Assembly: GCF_003610535.1 (NCBI RefSeq)
Contig: NZ_RAPN01000001.1
Coordinates: forward strand, 2,095,320 to 2,159,319
Direction: 5' to 3'
Source of the DNA: Mangrovibacterium diazotrophicum
GTDB taxonomy: Bacteria > Bacteroidota > Bacteroidia > Bacteroidales > Prolixibacteraceae
DNA: 64,000 nt
Shown: positions 35,201 to 42,468 of the stretch, piece after piece
Layout: every line of letters begins with the position of its first letter
How positions within the stretch are numbered: position 1 is the stretch's first letter
Program-made: the position numbers and the translations under genes
The notes under the pieces: model-generated
The model's input: the letters and a program-made list of their open reading frames with translations, nothing else
Database searches by the model: none
What the model was told of the DNA's origin: nothing

Positions 35201-35684
35201 TAATGGTTCCAATCGTAGCTTCCTTGGCAGCAATGGCAACTCCCGGCAAGGGAACGCCACTTTTGTCGGTGACCGTACCCAAAACCACGCCAACCTGTTG
35301 ATAGGCCGCTTGCTTTCCGGTGGTCGTTAGCACAACCAAATCATTGTCTAAAATTTTGTATTGGATATCGGTTCCGTCGAAAAGACGTTCCAAAATAGCT
35401 TCCACATCGTCATCCTTCACCGTAAAGTCGACCTTTTGATCAATATCAATCAGATCGTCGTTGAAGAAGAAGCGAAACCGACTTTCATTTTCAATGGTCG
35501 TAAAAACTTGTCGAATACTCTTGCCCCGATAGTCCCCGCTGAACTTGGTGTTCTGCGAGTAAACCGACGCGTTGACCTGAAAAAGCAAAGCCAGTATAAA
35601 TACGGCAGTTAGTTTCATTACAAGCAGTGTTTTTTTAAGCTTCCCCCTTGCAGGGAAAACAAATCCATTTAGATTTTTTTTCAT
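32262..35684 (-). CDS. susC: SusC/RagA TonB-dependent transporter with STN signalling domain, first system
   Basis: The protein has 1140 residues. The signal peptide ends near residue 43 (SVYSQ); an STN domain follows (about 47-125, IRQVFTTIENESRFRFFFN), then a carboxypeptidase-regulatory-like domain (about 130-215), the plug (GLEEVVAVGFGIQKK... ASIYGVKAANGVVVVTTKKG) and a barrel ending GVNVTF. It imports oligosaccharides across the outer membrane with TonB energy. The STN domain lets the ligand-bound transporter signal to FecR, and fecR plus an ECF sigma gene sit directly upstream, so it is self-regulated by trans-envelope signalling. Confidence 0.95.
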   Translation of the reverse strand: MKKNLNGFVFPARGKLKKTLLVMKLTAVFILALLFQVNASVYSQNTKFSGDYRGKSIRQVFTTIENESRFRFFFNDDLIDIDQKVDFTVKDDDVEAILERLFDGTDIQYKILDNDLVVLTTTGKQAAYQQVGVVLGTVTDKSGVPLPGVAIAAKEATIGTITDADGKYSLTLKPGVKTLVFSFVGMETVEMPIGNQEVIDVVMQESSIGLEEVVAVGFGIQKKESLTSAISSVGAEDLKRSQSPTTSGALVGKIAGVNSRQSDGRPGSSTSIQIRNMGTPLYVIDGVQKDEGQFNNLDFNDIESISVLKDASASIYGVKAANGVVVVTTKKGRRNTKNTVNVNAYHGWQKMFKFPRPANVETYIRSYIQSDAITGSTPKYTMEDLAKWKEGTEKGYRPWDWYDYVLITAPQDYVGVNTTGGSEKINYYLSLNHLSQKAAILNYGGFYRTNIQMNIDANITDRFKVGGSMNGRIETRKHPGVPGGDDTWQALFAIYRNLPTARPFANDNPKYPTKTSALNETNFGMLTYDLAGQYKETWRVMQLNFDAEYEIADGLSAKGVFGYYFASKWMDNQEYTYKLYDYDEATDTYPVIFSMDNPWRERDIRQVEEIMAQGQLTYAKIFGDHSVNAVVAAESYKRKTPGFWIHTRPESNSLHLLDYETMDTFNDDGDNTEARLGYVGRFNYNFQQKYLFEFSARYDGSWKFPPNDRWGFFPSGSVGWRMSEENFWKSSSVMSKVSDFKLRASYGLLGDDNVDGYSAFDYMSGYNYGSGGATLDGAYYNGAQPRGLPVTSLSWIKAKILDIGVDFGLFNNKLVGSLDYFDRQRDGLPAARYDVLIPAEAGYSLPNENLNSDKTRGMDGFIKFSSKIGEFDYSVGGNFTYARMYDWHQYKPRFGNSWNQYRSTINERFGYINWGYHCIGQFQSWEEIASYDVDIDGQGNKTLRPGDLKYEDVNGDQMINGMDERPIGFRQGSTPILNFGINFAFAWKNFDLALDFTGATGYTFEYNWEAKNPFHDGGNNPQFYMEDQWRLSDPTNPDSELIPGKYPTLIVGNGGHSNYWNSDFWKINGRYVKLKNVEFGYNIPKNVLSKVGLSKARVYTMAQNVFSIDNLNGIDPEITSGSGVTYPTNRVVSVGVNVTF

Positions 35685-35778
35685 ACATTTGGTTTGTTAA
35701 ATGATTCACAATTCAATGCTTGCAATAGCCGTCACACTTTGCAGCATTGATAAAATTTAACTCGAACATTTTTCAACG

Positions 35779-35808
35779 AAGGGATCTGATGGGCAAATCA
35801 GGTCCCTT
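35779..35808 (-). other. Hairpin between fecR and susC
   Basis: AAGGGATCTGAT pairs with ATCAGGTCCCTT (one G-U pair, 6-nt loop). A T-run follows only on the plus strand. In the minus-strand RNA there is no U-run after the stem, so it may block read-through from the plus side or act as a processing site. The nearby susC promoter would be recognised by the ECF sigma factor. Confidence 0.5.
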
Positions 35809-35818
35809 TTTTTTAGGT

Positions 35819-36880
35819 TTACTTTTTGCTTATAAAAACGGTTTTTCCTTTTATGCTGTAACTAATCGGCGAAGAAATCCGAATCACTTCCATCACCTGG
35901 TCAATGCTCTCGTCTTCGAGCACACCCGTAAAGTGATAATTCAGGATCTCGCTTTGTTCCAGTTTGATTTGAACATCATATTTCCGCTCCAGAATCTTAA
36001 CCAGGTCTTTAAACGTCACTTTTTTAAAGACAAGCCGGTCATCTTTCCATGAAGTGTATAATAGGGGGTCGTTGTTGGGGCTAATTGTTAAACGGGGCTG
36101 ACCATTTTCGCGAGCTACGTCCCTGCTCTTGTAAAAAGTCGACATGAATTTCGGATTCAGGTAAGTATCGTCAGCGATGTTCACATCCCGATGTTCCAGC
36201 TTCACTTTACCTTCCACTAAAATGGTTTCAATGGTCTCTTCATCCGGGTAGGCTTTTACATTGAATTCGGTGCCTACGGCTCGAACCTGGAAACCATAGG
36301 CGTCAACAACAAAGGGTAGTTTCTTATTTTTAGCAACTTTAAAATACCCCTCGCCTTCCAGACTCAAATCCCGGTTATCCACATTAAAACGCGTAGAATA
36401 CTTCAACTTACTTCCGGCGTTCAACCAAACAACCGAACTGTCGGGAAGAGTAAGCTGAGAAATAGAGCCAAGTGGTGCTGAAACCTCGCAATAAGAAGCC
36501 AATTCAAGATGTCCTTTTTCCTCTTTGCTCAAGAAGTAAGTGACAACACCTCCAAAAACAAATGCCAGTACTACCGAGGCGGCTACCTGAATCCAGTTGA
36601 ATTGGATCTTCCTGATTTTTTTCTCTTCTGAACGTTGGGACTTCTGCTTTAGAATCTGAAGATTAAGCTTCGCAAAGAGTTGATCACCATCAAAGTTTTC
36701 AATACTCGGAAATTCATCTTCTTCCAACTCCGCCATCATTCGATCCCGTAGCATCTCCGAACTGGCTCGGCCGTCTAAATACGACTGCAACTCATACAAC
36801 TCTTCCAGTGAACAGTCGTTTGAATTGAACCGATCGAGCAGTTCATAAAATCGTTTTGCTATGTTCTCGTCTTTCCTCAT
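35819..36880 (-). CDS. FecR-family anti-sigma factor
   Basis: The protein has 353 residues. The cytoplasmic N-terminal part (1-95) would hold the sigma factor; a single membrane helix spans about 98-117; the FecR domain follows (about 130-225, LPDSSVVWLNAGSKLKY) and a DUF4974 domain ends the protein. This is the inner-membrane link between an STN-bearing SusC and an ECF sigma factor. Its neighbours are exactly these, sigma upstream by 95 bp and susC downstream. Confidence 0.93.
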   Translation of the reverse strand: MRKDENIAKRFYELLDRFNSNDCSLEELYELQSYLDGRASSEMLRDRMMAELEEDEFPSIENFDGDQLFAKLNLQILKQKSQRSEEKKIRKIQFNWIQVAASVVLAFVFGGVVTYFLSKEEKGHLELASYCEVSAPLGSISQLTLPDSSVVWLNAGSKLKYSTRFNVDNRDLSLEGEGYFKVAKNKKLPFVVDAYGFQVRAVGTEFNVKAYPDEETIETILVEGKVKLEHRDVNIADDTYLNPKFMSTFYKSRDVARENGQPRLTISPNNDPLLYTSWKDDRLVFKKVTFKDLVKILERKYDVQIKLEQSEILNYHFTGVLEDESIDQVMEVIRISSPISYSIKGKTVFISKK

Positions 36881-36975
36881 TTGCTACTTATACAACCATC
36901 GAACAGTACCTACTCACACAAATTCCATTTTTTTCAAAAAATATTCTCGCTCAAAATGAACAATATGATTTCTAA

Positions 36976-37563
36976 CTACTTTGCCTTGAAAAGCACAAAC
37001 ATTGCCAACAGGTATTCTTCTCTTAGATTCTCCTTGAGAAATTTGCTGGCCCGGTAAATCTGGTTTTCAACTGTTCGGATAGATAAGTCCAGCTTTTCTG
37101 CAATTTCACCATTCGACAGGCCTTCTTCACGACTTAGCTTAAACACGTTACGCTGCTGCTCCGGCATCTTGTCCATGAGGCCGGCTATCTTGTCCCGCAA
37201 TTCGGCAAAATGAACTGCAGCTTCCGGGCTTGCAGAAAAATCGTGATTGAAATTCACCAGGTATTTTTCGTATTTCTGTCGAACAACCTGGTGTTTCAAA
37301 TGATTCAGCACCTTGTTGACAGCCATGGTGTAAAGAAAACTTTTGAATGATTTATTTTCGTCGATCTCATCCCGCATCTCCCAAATACGCAGGAAAACAT
37401 CCTGAACGATTTCCTCCGCCTCCGCAGTATCCTTCAGGTATGAGCATGTAAAATGAAATAGCTTTTCACTATACGCAACAAAGACTTTCTGAAAAGCCAC
37501 CATATCCCCTGCCTTCAGCCGCAGAATCATTTGTTGGTCGATATGCTCAGTTCTCGTTGTCAA
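36976..37563 (-). CDS. ECF RNA polymerase sigma factor (Bacteroidota expansion type)
   Basis: The protein has 195 residues. Region 2 lies at about 25-95 (FTCSYLKDTAEAEEIVQDVFLRIWE) and region 4 at about 130-185 (MPEQQRNVFKLSREEGLSNGEIAEKLDLSIRTVENQIYRASK). It should direct transcription of susC-susD when released by FecR. Its promoter is likely just upstream (37564-37620), after the terminator of the GH43 gene. Confidence 0.93.
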   Translation of the reverse strand: MTTRTEHIDQQMILRLKAGDMVAFQKVFVAYSEKLFHFTCSYLKDTAEAEEIVQDVFLRIWEMRDEIDENKSFKSFLYTMAVNKVLNHLKHQVVRQKYEKYLVNFNHDFSASPEAAVHFAELRDKIAGLMDKMPEQQRNVFKLSREEGLSNGEIAEKLDLSIRTVENQIYRASKFLKENLREEYLLAMFVLFKAK

Positions 37564-37625
37564 TTAGATTAGTTTAGTCTTCTTTAAAATCCGCTTGACT
37601 TTTTTATCAAAAGTCGAAAAACACA

Positions 37626-37660
37626 AAAAGGAACCCACTCTCAGAACAGGTTCTCTTTAT
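37626..37660 (-). terminator. Probable terminator after the GH43 gene at 37683
   Basis: GGAACC and GGTTCT(C) form a short imperfect stem, and on the minus strand CCTTTTTG follows. The stem is weak (6-9 bp with a bulge). Confidence 0.5.
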
Positions 37661-37682
37661 CCCTCTATTTTAGTATTTACGC

Positions 37683-39269
37683 TCATTCGTTCTGCTCCGA
37701 TCCCACCTGGTTTAATTCAACACCGGTAATATCTACGTATTGGTCCTGTGAGCCGAGCGAGGTTACTCCCCAACGAAATCCCATGCCCCAGGGAACATAG
37801 GGAGAAGCATCGATTGAATCGGCAATCAGTTCCCAGTTTTTGCCTTTTGAAACATAGAACTGCAGTTGATCCCCGTTTCGGACACGCATTTTCAAGGAAA
37901 TTAAATCGCCATAATCGCTCGATGGAACTGCTTCATATATTTTCTTCTCATTCGCCGATGTGATCCAGACTTCAATTAAATCGTGCCCGGCCGAGATTCC
38001 CACTCCCGCCATGGGTGCACCAAAACTATTATTAGTGGCGCCAATCAGCAAAATTCCACCTTGAACGTCGGTGCCGCTCATGGCCAAATCAACGGTTGCT
38101 GTCACATCAAAATCCTGCGACTTAACAGGCTGTGCCAATAAACTCCCCAACAGATCATTCTCCGTCGATGCCGCCAGCATCAGGCCGTCATCACCTGTTG
38201 CGTAACTCAGCTTTTGGGTGGCTCTCCACTGCCAATCAGGCTCTAATGCTCCGTTAAATTTGTCGCTAAAGTTGATGCGGCTATTGGTTGGATCCAAATT
38301 TTCATCTGGTTCCAGATATGGCCAGTCGTCGTCAGTCCATTGTATTTTTGCCAAAAGCCCTTCGCGCCCGATGTAATCGCCACCTACTGTTTCGTAGGCG
38401 TGGTACAATAAGTAATAATCGCCCTGCTCGTTCAGAACATCTCCCGTACCCGGGCATTTCCAATACGGTGTATCTTTCAGTATTGGGTTGGCCGGATTCT
38501 TTTCCCACGGGCCAAGGAGCCCTTTCGCCCTGGCCACTCCAATTTTATAATTACAGGCTTTATCGCAGCATGCTCCGGCGGAATACAACAAATAGAAATA
38601 TTCGCCCCGACGGAAAATCGCAGGCCCTTCCGTAATCGCTTCTTCCCATTCCTGGTCATTCCGGATCAGTTCATGTTTGGGGCCGCTAACGGTTTGCCGA
38701 TCTTCTGATATGGACTGAGCATAAATCACAGACGGTTTGCCGGGGAAATAAACTTCTTTCCAAATCAGGAACAGGTTACCATCCTCATCGCGCATCTCAA
38801 AGGCATCAATTGTTTCACAATCGTTGAATGTTAACGGGCCATGATCAACAAAAGGTCCTTCCGGACTTTCGGCGCTGGCAACGGCAATGGTCAGTTTGTT
38901 GTTCGACTTGATTCGGCTGGTGTAGTAAACGTATAATTTCTGCTGTTCTTCGTCGTACGAAAGTTCCGGTGCAAAAAAGTTATTCTCTGCCCAATCAGGC
39001 GCACCTCCCGGGAATACATAGGAAACCAGCTTCCAATCAATCAAATTATCCGATTTATAAATTGGGAACAATGGAGACCATTCATTACTGGTCGTCGACG
39101 CATAGTAGCTGTCGCCAATCTTGGTGATGGTGGGATTTGGATTATCACCGGGTAATACCGGATTTGCAATTTCATACGCCTTCAGATTTATCTTGCCCTG
39201 GGTACAGGCAATTAATCCTATCGTTATAAAGCTATAAAATATGAACCAGGTAAATTGGCGTTTCATCAT
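37683..39269 (-). CDS. GH43-family enzyme with C-terminal sandwich domain, lipoprotein
   Basis: The protein has 528 residues from the first ATG (39269); a longer frame would need a TTG. The leader ends in a lipobox (IGLIAC). The GH43 propeller (about 20-330) has the base Asp in PGDNPNPTITK, modulator Asp in TIDAFEMRDEDG and acid Glu in AITEGPAIF. The last 190 residues form a concanavalin-like sandwich typical of GH43 beta-xylosidase/arabinofuranosidase members and shape the active site there. It lies just upstream of the sigma factor gene on the same strand but has its own terminator. Exo-acting arabinofuranosidase or xylosidase is the best guess. Confidence 0.86.
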   Translation of the reverse strand: MMKRQFTWFIFYSFITIGLIACTQGKINLKAYEIANPVLPGDNPNPTITKIGDSYYASTTSNEWSPLFPIYKSDNLIDWKLVSYVFPGGAPDWAENNFFAPELSYDEEQQKLYVYYTSRIKSNNKLTIAVASAESPEGPFVDHGPLTFNDCETIDAFEMRDEDGNLFLIWKEVYFPGKPSVIYAQSISEDRQTVSGPKHELIRNDQEWEEAITEGPAIFRRGEYFYLLYSAGACCDKACNYKIGVARAKGLLGPWEKNPANPILKDTPYWKCPGTGDVLNEQGDYYLLYHAYETVGGDYIGREGLLAKIQWTDDDWPYLEPDENLDPTNSRINFSDKFNGALEPDWQWRATQKLSYATGDDGLMLAASTENDLLGSLLAQPVKSQDFDVTATVDLAMSGTDVQGGILLIGATNNSFGAPMAGVGISAGHDLIEVWITSANEKKIYEAVPSSDYGDLISLKMRVRNGDQLQFYVSKGKNWELIADSIDASPYVPWGMGFRWGVTSLGSQDQYVDITGVELNQVGSEQNE

Positions 39270-39588
39270 CTCGTTATTTCCATACAATACAACAAATCGG
39301 GACGTTGACGCAAGCTAATCATTCTGTTTTATTATCCCTAAACCGTCAATCGAAAATCGATAAGGCCATAAGTCAGGATCAGTTTGGCTTAGCTAAGCTC
39401 TCGTTTTGTATTTCATACAACTTTCCGAGTCGATGTACTCACGCGGCCTACGATTTTTTTCAAATTCTTCTTTTCGACCAAAATTTCACTCCGCTAACAT
39501 GAGCAAATTCCGGCCCGATCTTGTATTACAGATATCAGGAAACAGAAACCTGTAAAGCTTAATTTGAAAACCAACAAAATTTAAGAAC
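39270..39588. other. Divergent intergenic region between GH43 and GH2
   Basis: About 319 bp between divergent genes. No consensus -7/-33 pair, strong hairpin or small gene was recognised. It must carry promoters for both neighbours. Confidence 0.4.
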
Positions 39589-41397
39589 ATGAAAAGACCA
39601 ACTTTGGCCTTCTTCTTCAGTCTCGTTTTAAGCTGTGCTTTTGCGCAATGGCAACCGGCAGGCGACAAAATTAAAACAAAATGGGCTGAAGAGATTGATG
39701 TAAACAATGTTTTGCCTGAGTATCCCAGGCCCCTGATCGAACGTGACCAATGGCAAAATTTGAACGGATTATGGGAATATGCCATCCTACCCGCAGGAAA
39801 AGCTGAGCCTGGCAATTTCGATGGAAAGATATTGGTTCCATTTGCGGTGGAATCGAGTCTGTCGGGCGTGCAAAAGCGCGTTGATGAAAAACAGGAATTG
39901 TGGTACAAACGCAGCTTCACCGTTCCTTCGGCATGGAAAGGAAAACAAGTGCTGCTCCACTTTGGTGCCGTCGACTGGAGAGCGGAAGTTTTTGTGAACG
40001 ACATAAAAGTTGGCTCTCACCAGGGAGGTTACACCCCATTCTCATTCGACATCACCTCATTCCTCAACAAATCGAGTAATCAGAAAGTGGTTGTCAAAGT
40101 GTGGGATCCGAGCGACAAAGGTTATCAACCACGCGGAAAACAAACCAGTAATCCGGAAGGAATCTGGTACACGCCTGTTAGCGGTATCTGGCAAACGGTA
40201 TGGCTCGAACCGGTGAGCTCGAAATTTATTTCGTCGGTTCGCCCAACAGCAGATATTGATCACAACCGCTTGTCAATAAACGTACTTACGGACGGAGCTG
40301 AAAAAGGCGATTATTATGAAGTTGATTTGTTCGACGGCAATCAAAAACTGCAAACGGTTAAAGCCGCAGCTGGTCTGGAAGCGACTTTGTCAATTCCAGA
40401 AGCCAAACTTTGGAGCCCGGATTCGCCGTTCCTCTATGACCTTCAAATCCGACTAATGAGCAACGGTAAAGTTGTGGACGAGGTGAAAAGCTATGCTGCC
40501 ATGCGTAAAGTTTCAACCCACCGGGACGAAAATGGCATTGTACGACTGCAACTCAACAATAAGGATTTGTTCCAGTTTGGCCCGCTCGACCAGGGATGGT
40601 GGCCCGACGGTTTGTACACCGCGCCAACCGACGAGGCCCTGAAATACGACATTGAAAAAACCAAAGAATGGGGCTTCAACATGATTCGGAAGCACGTGAA
40701 AGTGGAGCCGGCACGTTGGTACACGCACTGCGACCAACTGGGAATATTGGTTTGGCAGGACATGCCTAGCGGCGACCATTCTCCTCAATGGCAACCACGC
40801 CAATATTTCGACGGAACAGAGAACAAACGTAGTGCCGAGTCGGAAGCCAACTACCGCACTGAATGGAAAGGCATCATGGATTACTTGTATGCCAATCCAT
40901 CGGTTGTTTGTTGGGTGCCATTTAACGAAGCCTGGGGACAGTTTAAAACTCCGGAAATTGTGGAGTGGACGAAAAATTACGATCCAAGCCGAATCGTCAA
41001 TCCAGCCAGTGGTGGTAACCATTACCAGGTTGGCGACATGCTGGATTTACATCATTATCCGGGTCCGAACATGTTCCTGTACGACGCTCAACGGGCAACA
41101 GTTTTGGGTGAATACGGTGGAATTGGCCTGGCATTGGAAGACCATTTGTGGACTCCAGACCGTAACTGGGGCTATGTACAGTTTAAAACATCAAAAGAAG
41201 TCACCGATCAATATGTGGAATACGGTGAGCAACTTTTGAAATTAATTAAAGCAGGCTTCTCTGCAGCTGTTTACACACAAACAACTGACGTTGAAGTTGA
41301 AGTAAACGGACTGATGACATACGACCGAAAAGTGATTAAAATTGAAGAAAAACGTGTAAGTGACATCAACAAAAAAATATGTAACGCACTGGATTAG
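39589..41397 (+). CDS. GH2-family glycoside hydrolase, short form
   Basis: The protein has 602 residues with a signal peptide (1-19, ending CAFAQ). It has the three core GH2 domains: sugar-binding sandwich (about 50-210), Ig-like (about 215-315) and TIM barrel (about 320-600). The acid/base is E447 in PFNEAWGQ and the nucleophile E508 in LGEYGGIG. It resembles the GH2 at 12064 over its full length (shared LPEYPRP, LVPFAVES, LWYKR, LHFGAVD words) but lacks the jelly roll and the T9SS domain, so it stays in the periplasm while its relative is exported. The substrate cannot be told from the motifs. Confidence 0.88.
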   Translation: MKRPTLAFFFSLVLSCAFAQWQPAGDKIKTKWAEEIDVNNVLPEYPRPLIERDQWQNLNGLWEYAILPAGKAEPGNFDGKILVPFAVESSLSGVQKRVDEKQELWYKRSFTVPSAWKGKQVLLHFGAVDWRAEVFVNDIKVGSHQGGYTPFSFDITSFLNKSSNQKVVVKVWDPSDKGYQPRGKQTSNPEGIWYTPVSGIWQTVWLEPVSSKFISSVRPTADIDHNRLSINVLTDGAEKGDYYEVDLFDGNQKLQTVKAAAGLEATLSIPEAKLWSPDSPFLYDLQIRLMSNGKVVDEVKSYAAMRKVSTHRDENGIVRLQLNNKDLFQFGPLDQGWWPDGLYTAPTDEALKYDIEKTKEWGFNMIRKHVKVEPARWYTHCDQLGILVWQDMPSGDHSPQWQPRQYFDGTENKRSAESEANYRTEWKGIMDYLYANPSVVCWVPFNEAWGQFKTPEIVEWTKNYDPSRIVNPASGGNHYQVGDMLDLHHYPGPNMFLYDAQRATVLGEYGGIGLALEDHLWTPDRNWGYVQFKTSKEVTDQYVEYGEQLLKLIKAGFSAAVYTQTTDVEVEVNGLMTYDRKVIKIEEKRVSDINKKICNALD

Positions 41398-41431
41398 TTA
41401 GTTTTTTTAGTTAGTAGAATTTGACGTTTGA

Positions 41432-41460
41432 AAAAGGCTGTCCGAACTGGATAGCCTTTT
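41432..41460 (+). terminator. Terminator after the short GH2 gene
   Basis: AAAAGGCTGTCC pairs with GGATAGCCTTTT (12 bp, one wobble) around a 5-nt loop; the right arm ends in TTTT. Confidence 0.8.
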
Positions 41461-41476
41461 ATCGTATGTATACGAT
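41461..41476 (+). promoter_or_regulatory. Inverted repeat upstream of the XRE gene
   Basis: ATCGTA-N4-TACGAT, followed by further TACG words to 41489, lies about 130 bp before the XRE gene. It could be an operator; no direct support. Confidence 0.3.
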
Positions 41477-41606
41477 ACGTAATACGTAAGTCCAGGCAAA
41501 CTAATGATCTACGAGTGACCTGTGAATGTCATATTACTGACACACGAATGACACACTGACAAAGAAAACATTGCGCTAATTTCAAATCAAAATTCAAAAC
41601 CAAATT

Positions 41607-42227
41607 ATGGATTCCCAAAACTTTTCGAAAGAAATCAAAGAGCTCAGACTTAAGAAAGGATTATCACAGGAAGAACTGGCAAGCTTGTCTGGCTTGAGTT
41701 TAAGAACAATTCAACGAATTGAAAAAGGAGAAACTAATCCGCACGGAGATACAAAAAGAAAGATTATCAATATTCTGGAAACGTACCCTGATGCCGAATT
41801 CTCCAGATCGGATGTAAGAACGAATAAAAGTAGCTTGTTAAGGAGGTTCGCAACAAATTTGGAATACTTGCTTCTCATCTTCATGTTTTCGCTGTTATCA
41901 GTTCTATTGGGCATGTTTGCCTTAAATCCTTTGTTTTTGATCTCCGGTTTTTTCATCGGGTTTATTTGCGTTATTGCCTTGGCAATTTCCTCTGCACGCG
42001 CTGTCTGGACCGATGGATGGAAAAAGGGGCTGAAATATTTTTCAATCACAGTGGGCTGTGCTTTAATCTATCTCCTTCCACTGATGCACATGACACTTGC
42101 AAGATCCGTGTCCACACAGACAATCAACGACGTAACAACAAGAATCGAGACAAACTTAATTACCGGAAAATCTGATACGACGATTACAATTACTGGCAAC
42201 AAAGAAAGGATAAACGATATCAACTAA
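41607..42227 (+). CDS. Membrane-anchored XRE-family transcriptional regulator
   Basis: The protein has 206 residues. Residues 7-60 form an XRE helix-turn-helix (LRLKKGLSQEELASLSGLSLRTIQRIEKGE). Three hydrophobic helices follow at about 86-103, 106-130 and 143-162, then a C-terminal tail of about 44 residues rich in Thr. The DNA-binding domain is therefore tethered to the inner membrane. It stands alone on the plus strand between the GH2 and the second DUF4965 gene. Its targets are unknown; the second SusC lacks an STN domain, so this regulator is one local candidate for controlling it, by position only. Confidence 0.8.
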   Translation: MDSQNFSKEIKELRLKKGLSQEELASLSGLSLRTIQRIEKGETNPHGDTKRKIINILETYPDAEFSRSDVRTNKSSLLRRFATNLEYLLLIFMFSLLSVLLGMFALNPLFLISGFFIGFICVIALAISSARAVWTDGWKKGLKYFSITVGCALIYLLPLMHMTLARSVSTQTINDVTTRIETNLITGKSDTTITITGNKERINDIN

Positions 42228-42288
42228 CTGATGTCAGCTATCGTTTGAAGCGGTCTTTCCTTTCTTCCAATTACGAATCGATTAGTAC

Positions 42289-42315
42289 CAAAAAAAGCTC
42301 CCAATTGGGAGCTCT
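42289..42315 (-). terminator. Terminator of the second DUF4965 gene
   Basis: AGCTCCCAATTGGGAGCT (42296-42313) is a perfect palindrome; on the minus strand seven T residues follow. It lies about 120 bp after the annotated stop of the DUF4965 gene, leaving room for the alternative reading frame at 42349-42468. Confidence 0.85.
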
Positions 42316-42348
42316 TCGAAATAATTGGTTTAGTTGTACAAATACAGG

Positions 42349-42468
42349 TTAGTTCGTAAGCGAAAAGTCGTTCTGTAAAAATTCTCCACGCTTTGCTTCC
42401 TGCTCGGCGTAGAGAATCGGTTTTAAACGAGTAATCGTTATTTGGACGTTGTTGTTTGTGGCGTCATT
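42349..42468 (-). pseudogene. Out-of-frame coding-like tail after the second DUF4965 gene (probable frameshift)
   Basis: On the minus strand, a 39-codon open stretch in another frame overlaps the end of the DUF4965 gene and runs to a stop 62 bp before the terminator palindrome. Its translation contains ITRLKPILYAEQEAKRGEF and LQNDFSLTN and looks like protein. It joins the upstream frame if one A is added to the AAAA run at the MLDGK codons, giving a C-terminal extension of 39 residues instead of MTPQTTTSK. A natural frameshift, phase-variable homopolymer or sequencing error would each explain it. Confidence 0.5.

Noticed and set aside
39305-39502. 65-codon frame between GH43 and GH2
   Set aside because: Composition is not protein-like and it has no recognisable motif or leader.
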